Positions 52,959 through 62,074 of a stretch of DNA of 64,000 bases are shown here, piece by piece. A program made the translations under genes and the position numbers. The stretch is taken from assembly GCA_021774335.1 (NCBI GenBank), contig JAJFJD010000043.1:148032-212031 (forward strand). The letters are read 5' to 3'. Numbering within the stretch: the stretch's first letter is position 1; each line of letters opens with the position of its first letter. The stretch is from Alphaproteobacteria bacterium. Its GTDB lineage: Bacteria > Pseudomonadota > Alphaproteobacteria > UBA8366. A model generated the notes under the pieces. The model worked only from the letters and a program-made list of their open reading frames with translations. It was not told the origin of the DNA and did not search any database.

Positions 52959-54028
52959 TAGGTATCTCCGCTGCGAGGCTGTGCCTTACTGTGCCCCGAA
53001 CTGGCTTCTTCTATGTGACACGCGACCGCGTGATCGGCCACGTCCACACCGCTCTTTGTGTACAGTGGCGGTTCCTTGGTCGCGCAAACGTCCTCTGCGA
53101 ACGGACACCTTGTGTGAAAGCGGCAACCGGATGGCGGATTGATCGGGTTCGGTGGATCACCGGTAATCGGCGCCTCGTGGATCCGTTGTTCGGGATCCAT
53201 CGAAGGTCGTGATTGCAGGAGAGCTTGGGTATAGGGGTGCCGGGGGTTGTCGTAGATTTCGTCAACTGTACCAAGCTCGACGACCTTCCCAAGATACATC
53301 ACCAAAACCCGATCGCTCATGTATTGCACCACGTTCAGGTCGTGCGAGATGAAGATGTAGGTGAGATCGAATTCGGTCTTAAGGTCGACCAGCAGGTTTA
53401 GGACCTGTGCTTCGACCGACTTGTCCAACGCCGACACCGCTTCATCGAGGATGATGACACGCGGTTGCAAGGCAAGCGCCCGCGCCACGTTGATGCGCTG
53501 ACGCTGTCCGCCGGAGAGTTCGTGCGGATAACGCCGGCCGAACTGATCCGGCTGCAGTCCCACACTTTCAAGTAGGCTGAGCGCCCGCTGCCGCGCCTCC
53601 TGCTGCGACACACCGTGCACGGTGGGACCGAATGCGATCGTGTCTTGGATCGGCAGTCGAGGATTCAGCGATGAATACGAATCCTGAAACACCATTTGAA
53701 CCTGGCGGCGCAATTCATTGACGGCGAGCCCTTCCTTGCCGCCGACAGCTTGGCCATCCAGCAAAATATTACCCGAATCCAATTCGATGAGGTGCATCAA
53801 GAGTCGCGCTGTCGTCGACTTGCCGCAACCCGACTCGCCAACGATGCCAAGCGTCTCGCCCTTCTTCAGCGAAAAAGAAATATCGTCTACCGCCTTCACC
53901 ACCAGACCGCCATGTTGAAAGATGCCGAGCTTGACGGGGAAATGCTTTGTGAGGTTGCACACATCGATCAACGGCCGGTCGCCGTCGCCGGCTTGATCGC
54001 GCGGTGTGCTCGTCTGTTGATCCGTCAT
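52958..54028 (-). CDS. Oligopeptide/dipeptide ABC importer ATP-binding protein (OppF/DppF type)
   Basis: A 356-residue ATPase with the OppF-type start (LTKHFPVKLGIFQ then VKAVDDISF), Walker A GESGCGKST, MVFQDSYSSLNPR, signature LSGGQRQRINVARAL, Walker B IILDEAVSALD, and the C-terminal PPSGCRFHTRCPFAEDVC extension with cysteines. Order F then D is reversed from the common D-F order. It starts 13 bp after the second permease. Together the five genes form one importer. Confidence 0.92.
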   Translation of the reverse strand: MTDQQTSTPRDQAGDGDRPLIDVCNLTKHFPVKLGIFQHGGLVVKAVDDISFSLKKGETLGIVGESGCGKSTTARLLMHLIELDSGNILLDGQAVGGKEGLAVNELRRQVQMVFQDSYSSLNPRLPIQDTIAFGPTVHGVSQQEARQRALSLLESVGLQPDQFGRRYPHELSGGQRQRINVARALALQPRVIILDEAVSALDKSVEAQVLNLLVDLKTEFDLTYIFISHDLNVVQYMSDRVLVMYLGKVVELGTVDEIYDNPRHPYTQALLQSRPSMDPEQRIHEAPITGDPPNPINPPSGCRFHTRCPFAEDVCATKEPPLYTKSGVDVADHAVACHIEEASSGHSKAQPRSGDT

Positions 54029-54041
54029 TGCCCGGTACTCC

Positions 54042-54959
54042 TCATAATCTGACGTCCATCGCGCTGCGCAACCCGTCGCTCATCAGGTTGAAGCACAGCG
54101 ACGTGATGAAGATCATTACGCCCGGCAGGGCACAGACAATTGGGTTGACGTAGATCGACTGGCGCAGCGTGCTCAGCATCAGTCCCCAATCCGCTGCCGG
54201 CGGACTGACGCCAAGTCCGAGAAAGCTCAGTCCCGACGCGATGATAATGCCGACGCTAACCAGGCTCGTCGCATAGATGAATACGGGTCCAAGCACATTG
54301 CTCAAGACGTGAACTCGGATGATCGTCCACGATCCGGCACCGCTGGCGCGCGCGGCCTCAACGAAATCGAAACTACGCACTTGCGTGGTCACGCTTTCGG
54401 CGATTCGAGTGATTGGCGGGATAAAGACCAAAGTAAGCGCCATCAAGCCGTTACCGATACCGGCGCCAAGCGCACCGGAGATAGCAATCGCAAGCATGAT
54501 CGACGGAAATGCATAAAACACGTCCATCAACCGCATAATGAGCATGTTGGTTCGGCCGCCGACGAATCCCGCGATGACGCCCATCGTGCCACCGAAAAGC
54601 AGTGCGACGAAAACCGGAATTATTCCCATTAAAAGCGAGATCCGGCCGCCATAAATCAGTCGCGATAACATGTCCCGTCCCAGCTCGTCGGCGCCAAGCG
54701 GATAGCCAGCCGTGCCGATCGCGGTCAGTCGCTTCAGCATATTCGCTTTGTAGGGGTCGGCCGGAGCCAAGAACGGTGCGAAGATCGCCATTAGGACGAT
54801 CAGCAGGACGATCACGAGGCAGGTCACGGTGACCGGATCACGCCGCAATCGCTGAAAGACATTTTGCCAATAGCTTCGCACCTCAAGAGCACCGGTCGGG
54901 ATCTCTACCCCGTCGGGCAAACTAATGGTGCTGTGCGCGGTCTCACTCGACGTGTTCAT
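54042..54959 (-). CDS. Oligopeptide/dipeptide ABC importer permease (OppC/DppC type)
   Basis: A 305-residue permease: N-terminal cytosolic arm, the first helix (VTCLVIVLLIVLMAIFAPFL), the conserved HPLGADELGRD-like segment (here YPLGADELGRDMLSR), and the EAA loop EAARASGAG with the following GxxxxxxxP region (SNVLGPVFIY). Six helices are predicted. It begins 12 bp after the DppB-type gene and forms the channel with it. Confidence 0.92.
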   Translation of the reverse strand: MNTSSETAHSTISLPDGVEIPTGALEVRSYWQNVFQRLRRDPVTVTCLVIVLLIVLMAIFAPFLAPADPYKANMLKRLTAIGTAGYPLGADELGRDMLSRLIYGGRISLLMGIIPVFVALLFGGTMGVIAGFVGGRTNMLIMRLMDVFYAFPSIMLAIAISGALGAGIGNGLMALTLVFIPPITRIAESVTTQVRSFDFVEAARASGAGSWTIIRVHVLSNVLGPVFIYATSLVSVGIIIASGLSFLGLGVSPPAADWGLMLSTLRQSIYVNPIVCALPGVMIFITSLCFNLMSDGLRSAMDVRL

Positions 54960-54971
54960 CTCCGCGCCCTC

Positions 54972-55925
54972 TCAGTCTCGTCTAATTCTTGGATCGACCG
55001 ATGTCTGCATCACGTCAACAATGAGGTTGACGGTAACGAAGAACATGGCCAGCACCAAAATCGTTCCCTGCAGTACCGGCAGGTCTCGTCGGAAAATTGC
55101 TTCGTTAAGCAGAAACCCTGTGCCAGGCCAGGCAAATATCGTTTCGATCAGAATTGAGCCACCCATGAGATTACCGATCTGCAGACCGGTCACCGCCATC
55201 ACCGTCGGCGCCGCATTCTTCACCACATGGCGCAACACCTGTCGCTCCATAAGCCCTTTCGATCGTAGGGTCTGTACGAATTCTTGGTTTAGTATCTCGG
55301 CCACGGCCGCCCGCATGCTGCGGGCAATGATCCCCATCGAAATGATTGAGACCGCGATCATCGGCAGGATCATGTGTCGCATATGCGCCCAGTCGAGCGT
55401 CCATGCCGCCGATTCCCCTGGCCCCATGCCGAGCGACGGCAACCAATTCAGTTCCACGGAAAATATGATGATCAAAACAATGGCAAGCCAGTAATTCGGA
55501 ACGCTGACGCCCGTAATGGCCAGCGCGGAAACCACTTTATCGGCCCATCTCCCATGATGGTAACCGGCCAGGATGCCGAGCACACTCGCGATGCTAAAAC
55601 CAAAGACCGAGGCGAAGAATGCCAGGATCAGAGTATTAACGACGGCCCTTTTCAGACCCTCGGTGACCGGCTGCCCCGTGCCGATCGACGTACCGAGGTC
55701 ACCGGTAACGGCGCGGCCCAGCCAAATCGCGTATTGCACCGGCAACGGTTTATCGAACCCATAAAGCTCCTTAATTTCCTGAACGTCCGCCGCCGTCGCA
55801 TCGTCCGGCAGCACGGCATCCAGCGGATCGCCGGGTCCAAGGTAAACCAGAGAGAAGACGATCACCGTGACCCCAAGCGCAATCGGGATCGAATAAATAA
55901 TTCTTTGAATGATATATCGAAACAT
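54972..55925 (-). CDS. Oligopeptide/dipeptide ABC importer permease (OppB/DppB type)
   Basis: A 317-residue permease opening MFRYIIQRIIYSIPIALGV, the OppB/DppB N-terminus, followed by the periplasmic LGPGDPLDAVLP loop and QYAIWLGRAVTGDLGTS. The EAA-type loop is VQTLRSKGLMERQVLRHVVKNAAPTV. Six helices are predicted. It follows the substrate-binding protein gene, from which it is separated by an 80-bp space with a strong hairpin. Confidence 0.92.
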   Translation of the reverse strand: MFRYIIQRIIYSIPIALGVTVIVFSLVYLGPGDPLDAVLPDDATAADVQEIKELYGFDKPLPVQYAIWLGRAVTGDLGTSIGTGQPVTEGLKRAVVNTLILAFFASVFGFSIASVLGILAGYHHGRWADKVVSALAITGVSVPNYWLAIVLIIIFSVELNWLPSLGMGPGESAAWTLDWAHMRHMILPMIAVSIISMGIIARSMRAAVAEILNQEFVQTLRSKGLMERQVLRHVVKNAAPTVMAVTGLQIGNLMGGSILIETIFAWPGTGFLLNEAIFRRDLPVLQGTILVLAMFFVTVNLIVDVMQTSVDPRIRRD

Positions 55926-55943
55926 TAGCGATCAATCCGACCT

Positions 55944-55975
55944 CCGGGGATCACCCAACATTGGATGATCCCCGG
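55944..55975 (-). terminator. Hairpin between substrate-binding protein and permease genes
   Basis: CCGGGGATCA (55944-55953) pairs with TGATCCCCGG (55966-55975), and inner CCAA/TTGG extends the stem across a single mismatch. No T-tract follows in the direction of transcription. Such hairpins usually stabilise the receptor mRNA and reduce read-through, giving more receptor than permease. Confidence 0.6.
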
Positions 55976-56005
55976 AAGGTGTTGGTTGGTCTTTACCGTT
56001 TCGGC

Positions 56006-57616
56006 TTAGTTAACTTTGTGGACCGGCGTGATGTCCAAATACCATGACTGTGCCGGTACCATCCCACGCACCTTGGGGCCGAGCGCGCGCGGATTGAGGT
56101 CCTTAACAATCCAAAGCCAAGCCGCTTCGTCGACGAGCCTAGTGTGGAGCTGCGCCGCCAACTTGTTTTGCTTTTCGATGTCGAAGGTCGTGACGATCTC
56201 ATCGATCATCTTGTCGGCCCAAGGCGCTTTGAAGTGGCCCCAGTTCCGTCCCTTCGGCGCGATACTATTGGAATGGAAAAAGCGCACGAAGGCGTTGAAG
56301 GGTTGTGCCGTGCTGTAACTGTTGTTTATCGCATGAAAACCCTTTTGATCCGATGCGGTCGCCCCGGCTCGGGAGATGGTGCGCATGGCCGACCACTCGA
56401 CGACTTCTAGCTGCAAGTCGATGCCAACTTCTTTCATATTCTGTTGGATGAATTCGTTCATCGGCAACGGCTGCATCTGGCCCGAGCCGCCGGTCGAAAT
56501 GACCAGCTTGGCCTTAAGCGGCTTGTTCGGCCCATAACCGGCTTCCTTCAAGAGTCGCCGCGCCTCAGCCGGGTCGTGGCGGATCTTAAATTTCGGTGAG
56601 CCACGCCAAGGGTGTCCTTTCTCGACCTGTCCGGTGGACGGTTCCGCCAACCCTCCAAGCAGCTTCACAAGCCCTTCGCGATCGATCGCCAAGTTCGCGG
56701 CCTTGCGAACACGAACGTCGAGCCAAGGTGAGTCCGGCAAATAGCTTAGCGTGTAAGGCCAGATATGCGGATACGTATTGGTGACAATCTGCATGCCAGA
56801 CTTGCGCAGCCTCGGAATTGCGTCTGGCGACGGCGCTTCAATCCAATCCACCTGACCCGAAAGCAATGCTGCCGTGCGCGACGTAGCCTCGGGAATTGGC
56901 CTCAGTACGAGCTTCGACTTGGCAATACGCTTCTTATCCCAGTATCCCTTGAACGGCTTCATTTCGGCACGTTCCCGGGGGACCAGCTTGGTGAGTTCAA
57001 ATGGCCCGGTTCCCGAAGGTTTGAAGGCGAACTTTTTCCAGTCCTTGCCGACCTTTTCCCACTGAGCCGGACTGGAGATCAGGAACCAAGTAAGCTGATA
57101 AACCAACATGGCATCCGGTGTCGGCGTGGAGACCTCTACCGTATAGTCGTCGATCTTACGGTAGCCCTTCACGCTGGGAATACGAGCTCGGATCTGCGCC
57201 GCGCCCTTCGGGTCGAATTGCGCCGATTTCTTGTCGAGGATCTTGCGGAAGTTGAACATAACCGCATCGGCATTAAAGTCCGATCCGTCGTGGAACTTCA
57301 CGCCTTTACGGAGTTTGAATATCCATTTGGTCTTGTCCTTGGGATTGACCGTCCATTCGGTCGCAAGGCCAGGAACGATGGACGCCGATACATCGGACCG
57401 AGACAAATCCCAGTTCACCAAGCCATCGTACATCGTGAAACCAGTAAAGCGCAGCCCCTCGCCACCTTGGCTCGGCGCCCCGGTCGTGACCGGAATGTCC
57501 GCCGCGGTCATGCCGATCCGGATAACGGATTCAGCATGAACCGGAGCCGCGAAACCGATTGCAGTTGCCCCGGCAAAAGCAATCGACATCGCTAACATTC
57601 GTGTTCTACTTAACAT
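56006..57616 (-). CDS. ABC importer substrate-binding protein (peptide/nickel/oligopeptide family 5)
   Basis: A 536-residue periplasmic receptor. The signal peptide (MLSRTRMLAMSIAFAGATAI, cleavage after VHA) precedes the family 5 sequence: VIRIGMTAADIPVTTGAPS, WIFKLRKGVKFHDGSDFNADAV, and DVRVRKAANLAIDREGLV, which are hallmarks. The ligand could be a di/oligopeptide, glutathione, an amide or an opine; the adjacent amidases suggest an amide-bearing one. AAGGAGA precedes the ATG. It is first in the unit and divergent from the amidases. Confidence 0.92.
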   Translation of the reverse strand: MLSRTRMLAMSIAFAGATAIGFAAPVHAESVIRIGMTAADIPVTTGAPSQGGEGLRFTGFTMYDGLVNWDLSRSDVSASIVPGLATEWTVNPKDKTKWIFKLRKGVKFHDGSDFNADAVMFNFRKILDKKSAQFDPKGAAQIRARIPSVKGYRKIDDYTVEVSTPTPDAMLVYQLTWFLISSPAQWEKVGKDWKKFAFKPSGTGPFELTKLVPRERAEMKPFKGYWDKKRIAKSKLVLRPIPEATSRTAALLSGQVDWIEAPSPDAIPRLRKSGMQIVTNTYPHIWPYTLSYLPDSPWLDVRVRKAANLAIDREGLVKLLGGLAEPSTGQVEKGHPWRGSPKFKIRHDPAEARRLLKEAGYGPNKPLKAKLVISTGGSGQMQPLPMNEFIQQNMKEVGIDLQLEVVEWSAMRTISRAGATASDQKGFHAINNSYSTAQPFNAFVRFFHSNSIAPKGRNWGHFKAPWADKMIDEIVTTFDIEKQNKLAAQLHTRLVDEAAWLWIVKDLNPRALGPKVRGMVPAQSWYLDITPVHKVN

Positions 57617-58229
57617 GATGCTCTCCTTCTTTATTGAACCAGGTTGCTCCTGAGTCTTTCAGAGCCAACAACAATTCTTCCTATCGACCGAGCGAACCAT
57701 TGTGGCAAATCGCCGTAATTCTTTGATTGGTCAAACTCGTATCAGCAATATCGGTGCCACATTACGGGCGATTGCTTTACTGCCCTGAGCCAAGAAAGAG
57801 GGCACAGCGCTTCCGCTGTTCTCGCCCAATTATTCAGCAAGAGTGGTCCGATTCTAGGCATCCGGCCGCGATATTCGCCGGTACCGGTTTGCGAAACCTG
57901 AGCGCCGCGGCGATCTCGGTAATCGTCAAAAAATTTCGTTTTACGACCCATGTTGGCTCCCCGATTTGCCTCAAGTGTTGGGAACGGACATGCAACTCAA
58001 AAAAGAAATGCGCTTGGGCAACTCGCATTTCATTGTGGCGCAGAGCCCAATTCGTGTCCAATCGGTAGCGAAACGATCGATCACGGCCTGACCGAAACGA
58101 AGCGGAGGTCAGTGACAACCGATGGCGCTGCGCATGGTGTGGGCACTCGGTGACGCGTTCGCCGATATGTGTAATGGTGACGGTAAGTACGCGTTCTACG
58201 TGCGCACAAGAGAACACGGCAGGGACATC
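57617..58229. other. Divergent intergenic region between importer and amidase genes
   Basis: About 610 bp. It includes an inverted repeat TTTGA-TTGG-TCAAA at 57722-57735 that could serve as an operator. On the reverse strand at 57837-57950 a short frame faintly resembles a LysR helix-turn-helix (see findings). No complete gene is supported. Confidence 0.35.
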
Positions 58230-59513
58230 ATGGCGGACCCCAACACACTTTCGGCAATCGACGCGGCAACGGCGATTCGAACCGGACAGCTTACCAGCGA
58301 ACGGTTGGTCGAGGCTTGCCTGGCGCGGATTGATGAGCGCGAAAACACGGTCGGCGCCTGGGCCTATATCAATCCGGATCAGGCGTTGACCGAAGCACGC
58401 GCCCGCGACAAGCAGGAGCCGAAGGGTCTGCTGCACGGCGTTCCGGTTGGCATAAAAGACGTTATCGACACCGCAGACATGCCGACCGAATATGGCTCGC
58501 CAATTTACAAGGACCATCAGCCGGCCTGCGATGCAGCCTGCGTCGCCCAAGTCAGAGAGTCCGGCGGCGTAATCTTGGGCAAGACGGTATCCACCGAATT
58601 CGCGACCCGCTATGCGGGCAAGACCCGTAACCCGCATAATACCGATCACACGCCCGGCGGATCGTCGAGCGGTTCCGGTGCGGCCGTGGCCGACTGCATG
58701 GTGCCGCTCGCCTTTGGGACACAGACCACCGGATCGCACATCCGGCCCGCGTCCTATTGCGGCATCGTCGGCTACAAACCGAGCTTCAACATGATCGACC
58801 GGGCCGGCCTAAAGCAGTTGTCGCAATCCTTCGATACGCTTGGCGTCCATGGCCGGACGGTGAAAGACACGGCCTTGGTGGTGGCCGCGTTGTCCGATTT
58901 TCACGTGCCGGAAAGTGCTTGGGAGATTGCCGGCAGGCCGAAGATTGCATTCTGCCGCACTCCGGTCTGGGACGAGGCCGATGCCAAGACCCAGGCCTTG
59001 GTCGAGGAAGCGGCAAGCCGCCTCGGCGGGCACGGCGCAGAAGTTGTTGAGGTGACCTTGCCCGCAGCGTTCGACGAATTGGCCGAAGCGCACACGACGA
59101 TCAGCGAATTCGAGTTTTGTCGCGCACTCTCTTATGAGCGCACCAATTTTCTGGAAATGCTCAGCGAGCACCTGCGAGGCCGCCTGGAACACGGAATGGG
59201 CTGGACCCGGACGGAGTACGAAGCCGCCTGGCAGAAGGTTGCACATTGCGCCGGACTCATGGAGGACGTTTTTAACGGTTACGACGTCATCCTGGCGCCG
59301 AGCGTTCCCGGCGAAGCGCCGCGGTTCGAGGAAGGCACCGGCAGTCCCATCTTCAGTCAATTTTGGACACCGCTCGGCCTACCTTGCGTCAATGTGCCTG
59401 TCCTCGAAGGTCCGACTGACCTGCCGATCGGCATCCAGCTTCTGGCGCCACTCGGTGAAGATGCCCGCGCGTTAACTCACGCCGACTGGGTCCACAGGAA
59501 ACTTAGCGGTTGA
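58230..59513 (+). CDS. Amidase-signature family hydrolase
   Basis: A 427-residue amidase with the Ser-cisSer-Lys triad: Lys76 (VGIKDV), cis-Ser in GGSSSGSGAAVA (residues 143-154) and the nucleophile Ser in TGSHIRPAS. An in-frame extension to 58122 is possible, but the ATG at 58230 begins the family's first helix (DAATAIRTGQLTSERLVE). It hydrolyses a small amide to acid and ammonia. It is followed after 52 bp by a second amidase and lies divergent from the importer, suggesting hydrolysis of the imported compound. Confidence 0.92.
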   Translation: MADPNTLSAIDAATAIRTGQLTSERLVEACLARIDERENTVGAWAYINPDQALTEARARDKQEPKGLLHGVPVGIKDVIDTADMPTEYGSPIYKDHQPACDAACVAQVRESGGVILGKTVSTEFATRYAGKTRNPHNTDHTPGGSSSGSGAAVADCMVPLAFGTQTTGSHIRPASYCGIVGYKPSFNMIDRAGLKQLSQSFDTLGVHGRTVKDTALVVAALSDFHVPESAWEIAGRPKIAFCRTPVWDEADAKTQALVEEAASRLGGHGAEVVEVTLPAAFDELAEAHTTISEFEFCRALSYERTNFLEMLSEHLRGRLEHGMGWTRTEYEAAWQKVAHCAGLMEDVFNGYDVILAPSVPGEAPRFEEGTGSPIFSQFWTPLGLPCVNVPVLEGPTDLPIGIQLLAPLGEDARALTHADWVHRKLSG

Positions 59514-59565
59514 TCATAAAGGGGAACGTTCGCCTACAAAATCGAGCGTCCTAATGGAGCATGAT

Positions 59566-61200
59566 ATGAAACATTCGGATTTGCATTACTTGAGTATTGC
59601 CGAGGCGGGCGCTCTGATACGGGATAAGGAGCTGTCCCCTGTCGAGTACGTAAAGACACTGATCGAAAGGGCGGAGGCTATCAATCCGCTGCTCGACGCC
59701 TATGTGCTCGCCACCCCCGAAGTCGCGCTGCGTCAGGCGGAAAAAGCGGAAGCGGAAATCACCGCGGGCAACTGGCGCGGTCCCCTGCACGGCATTCCGT
59801 TCGCGCTCAAGGATATCTACGATACCGCAGGAATCCGCACGACGGCGCACTCGAGGCAGCTGCTCAAAAATATTCCCAAACATGACGCCGCGACGGTTCG
59901 AAACCTTTTCGACGCAGGCGCGGTGCTGATGGGAAAATTGGCTACTCATGAGTTCGCACATGGCGGGCCGACTTTTGATCTGGCATTTCCGCCTGCGCGC
60001 AACCCGTGGAATTTGGAATACATTCCCGGCGGATCTTCCAGCGGCTCCGGCGCCGCCGTCGCCGCAGGCTTGGTTCCTGTCGCACTCGGATCGGATACCG
60101 GCGGATCCATTCGGAATCCGGCCGGCCTATGCGGCCTTGTCGGTCTTAAACCCACATTCGGACTCGTCAGCAAGCGCGGCGTGATAGCGAATTCGTTTAC
60201 CTTCGATCACGCGGGCCCACTGACGTGGACTGTGGAGGATTGCGCGATCGTATTGCAGGCACTCGCCGGATTCGATCCAGCGGACCCATGCAGCGTTGAC
60301 GTACCGGTGCCTCACTACCGGTCCGCCCTCCGCACCGACCTGAAGGGACTTCGGATCGGTCATGTCGGGCATTTCTACGAGGAAGACACACACGCTAGCC
60401 CCGAGCAGAAAAGCGCGATGGCAGAAGCTCTCGAGGTGCTGCGAAGTCTGGGCGCGATCGTAGAGGACGTTAAGCTGCGGCCGCTTGAGACATATTATGA
60501 CGTGAAAATCATCATCGCCGAAGCCGAGTTGCTAAGCGTTCATCATTCTGACTTTGCTGAAAAGCCATATGATTTTAGCAGCGATCTTCGACGCAGGATC
60601 CTGCCGGCCTGTGTCTTTACGGCATTGGATTATATGAGCGCCATGCGCATGCGGCGGCAGCTCGTCGATGAAGCAAAACCGGTTTTCGAAAAATACGATG
60701 CGCTCCTAACTCTTGGAAATGGGCCCGCTACGAAACTCGAAGATCACCGCACGGTGTCTTCCTGGGAATCGCCGAAGATTACGACCGCTTTCAATGTAAT
60801 CGGTGGTGGCGCAGTTTCGATCTGCAATGGATTCACAGACGCTGGACTCCCGTTGTCGATGCAGATTGCCAGCCGGCCATTCGAAGATGCAACGGCCCTC
60901 GCGATAGCCCATGCATACGAGAAGGCAACGAATTGGCGCGACCGGCGGCCGCCGGTAGAGGCCGGCATGGAAAAGCCGACAATCACGCCCAAATACGAGG
61001 CGCCGGAGTTGGCTGATATCGATGCGGAAACGCGTCGAATTGCGGAAGTAGCGGTTGCACGGAACGGCCTGGAACTCGACGAGACCCTTTTCACAGAACT
61101 TTGCGAAGGTTTGCCGTATGCGCTTGCCATGTCCCGGCGGCTCGAAACGAGCTTCCGGCGGGACGAGGAACCTGCAAATGTATTTACGATGCCGCGTTGA
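59566..61200 (+). CDS. Amidase-signature family hydrolase, second
   Basis: A 544-residue amidase with the full GGSSSGSGAAVAAGLVP and SDTGGSIRNPAGLCGLVGLKP signature, and Lys in ALKDIYDTAG. The C-terminal 120 residues extend beyond the first amidase and may confer another substrate range. The ATG at 59566 follows GGAG with good spacing; one at 59554 is an alternative. The pair probably acts one after another, or on different amides, before the following hydrolase. Confidence 0.92.
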   Translation: MKHSDLHYLSIAEAGALIRDKELSPVEYVKTLIERAEAINPLLDAYVLATPEVALRQAEKAEAEITAGNWRGPLHGIPFALKDIYDTAGIRTTAHSRQLLKNIPKHDAATVRNLFDAGAVLMGKLATHEFAHGGPTFDLAFPPARNPWNLEYIPGGSSSGSGAAVAAGLVPVALGSDTGGSIRNPAGLCGLVGLKPTFGLVSKRGVIANSFTFDHAGPLTWTVEDCAIVLQALAGFDPADPCSVDVPVPHYRSALRTDLKGLRIGHVGHFYEEDTHASPEQKSAMAEALEVLRSLGAIVEDVKLRPLETYYDVKIIIAEAELLSVHHSDFAEKPYDFSSDLRRRILPACVFTALDYMSAMRMRRQLVDEAKPVFEKYDALLTLGNGPATKLEDHRTVSSWESPKITTAFNVIGGGAVSICNGFTDAGLPLSMQIASRPFEDATALAIAHAYEKATNWRDRRPPVEAGMEKPTITPKYEAPELADIDAETRRIAEVAVARNGLELDETLFTELCEGLPYALAMSRRLETSFRRDEEPANVFTMPR

Positions 61201-61273
61201 TCGTATCGCGGAAGGTCGGTAAGCGCCGGCCCCCTGTCCGGGCGACATGCTTCCAAGTGTAGGTGACCCGACG

Positions 61274-62074
61274 ATGCCGTTCGTGGAGATCGCAGGCGAC
61301 CAATTGTATTTTGAAGAGGCGGGTTCAGGCCGGCCGTTATTCCTTCTGCATGGCAACGCGGGGTCCGTCGGCGTGTGGAAGAAAGTGACCCCGCGTTTGG
61401 CTGATTGCTATCGCGTTATTGCGCATGATCGCCGAGGTTTCGGTTCTTCGACAAAACGGGAAGATGGTGATGTCAGCCCGCGCGGCTACGCGACCGAGTT
61501 GGTCCGCTTGTTGGATGCGCTCAACATTGAACGCGCTCATATAGCGGGGCTTTCGTTCGGCGGCATGGTGGCACAGTGCTTTGCTCTCGACTTCCCGGAT
61601 CGGTTGGACAGCTTGGTCCTTGTCGGGACAACGGCGGATCGAACCGGGCGAAATGTCGAGGAAACCTTGGCGGAACATGAACGCAACGGTTGGCCCTCGG
61701 CGGCGCGCCGCCTGGCGAGTGGTTGGTTCCGTGCGGATGCCGATCCCGCGGACATTGACGAGGCTCACGCCATCGCGCTGAAAACCACATTGCAGATGTA
61801 TGCACGAACGGTGAAGGCCCTTGGCGGTTTCGACATTCGCCTGGAAATCGAAAATATCCGCGCGCCGACATTGGTCGTCATCGGCGAAGACGACATGACC
61901 CTTCCGATGCCCTTCTCAGAATTTCTCAAACACAAAATCCCCGGCGCAGGGCTATCGGTAATATCAAATTGCGCCCACTTGGTACCTGTCGAACAACCGG
62001 ATGCCTTTTGTGATGCGGTCATGCCATTCCTGGCGATCCGAAACGCCGATGACTCTCATCGCCGCCCGGTATGA
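61274..62074 (+). CDS. Alpha/beta hydrolase, C-terminus altered by IS6 remnant
   Basis: A 266-residue alpha/beta hydrolase of the 3-oxoadipate enol-lactonase/esterase type: LFLLHGNAGS oxyanion strand, nucleophile elbow GLSFGG with Ser94, acid in VVIGEDDMTLP (about 215) and His in NCAHLVPVEQP (about 238). The final dozen residues and the stop come from the inserted IS6 remnant (junction near 62030), but all catalytic elements are before the junction, so the enzyme should be active. It would hydrolyse an ester or lactone after the amidases. Confidence 0.85.
   Translation: MPFVEIAGDQLYFEEAGSGRPLFLLHGNAGSVGVWKKVTPRLADCYRVIAHDRRGFGSSTKREDGDVSPRGYATELVRLLDALNIERAHIAGLSFGGMVAQCFALDFPDRLDSLVLVGTTADRTGRNVEETLAEHERNGWPSAARRLASGWFRADADPADIDEAHAIALKTTLQMYARTVKALGGFDIRLEIENIRAPTLVVIGEDDMTLPMPFSEFLKHKIPGAGLSVISNCAHLVPVEQPDAFCDAVMPFLAIRNADDSHRRPV

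Noticed and set aside
57722..57735. FNR-type box TTTGA-N4-TCAAA upstream of the importer/amidase genes
   Set aside because: The TTGA and TCAA cores are four bases apart rather than six, so it does not fit the FNR consensus; kept only as an unspecific inverted repeat.
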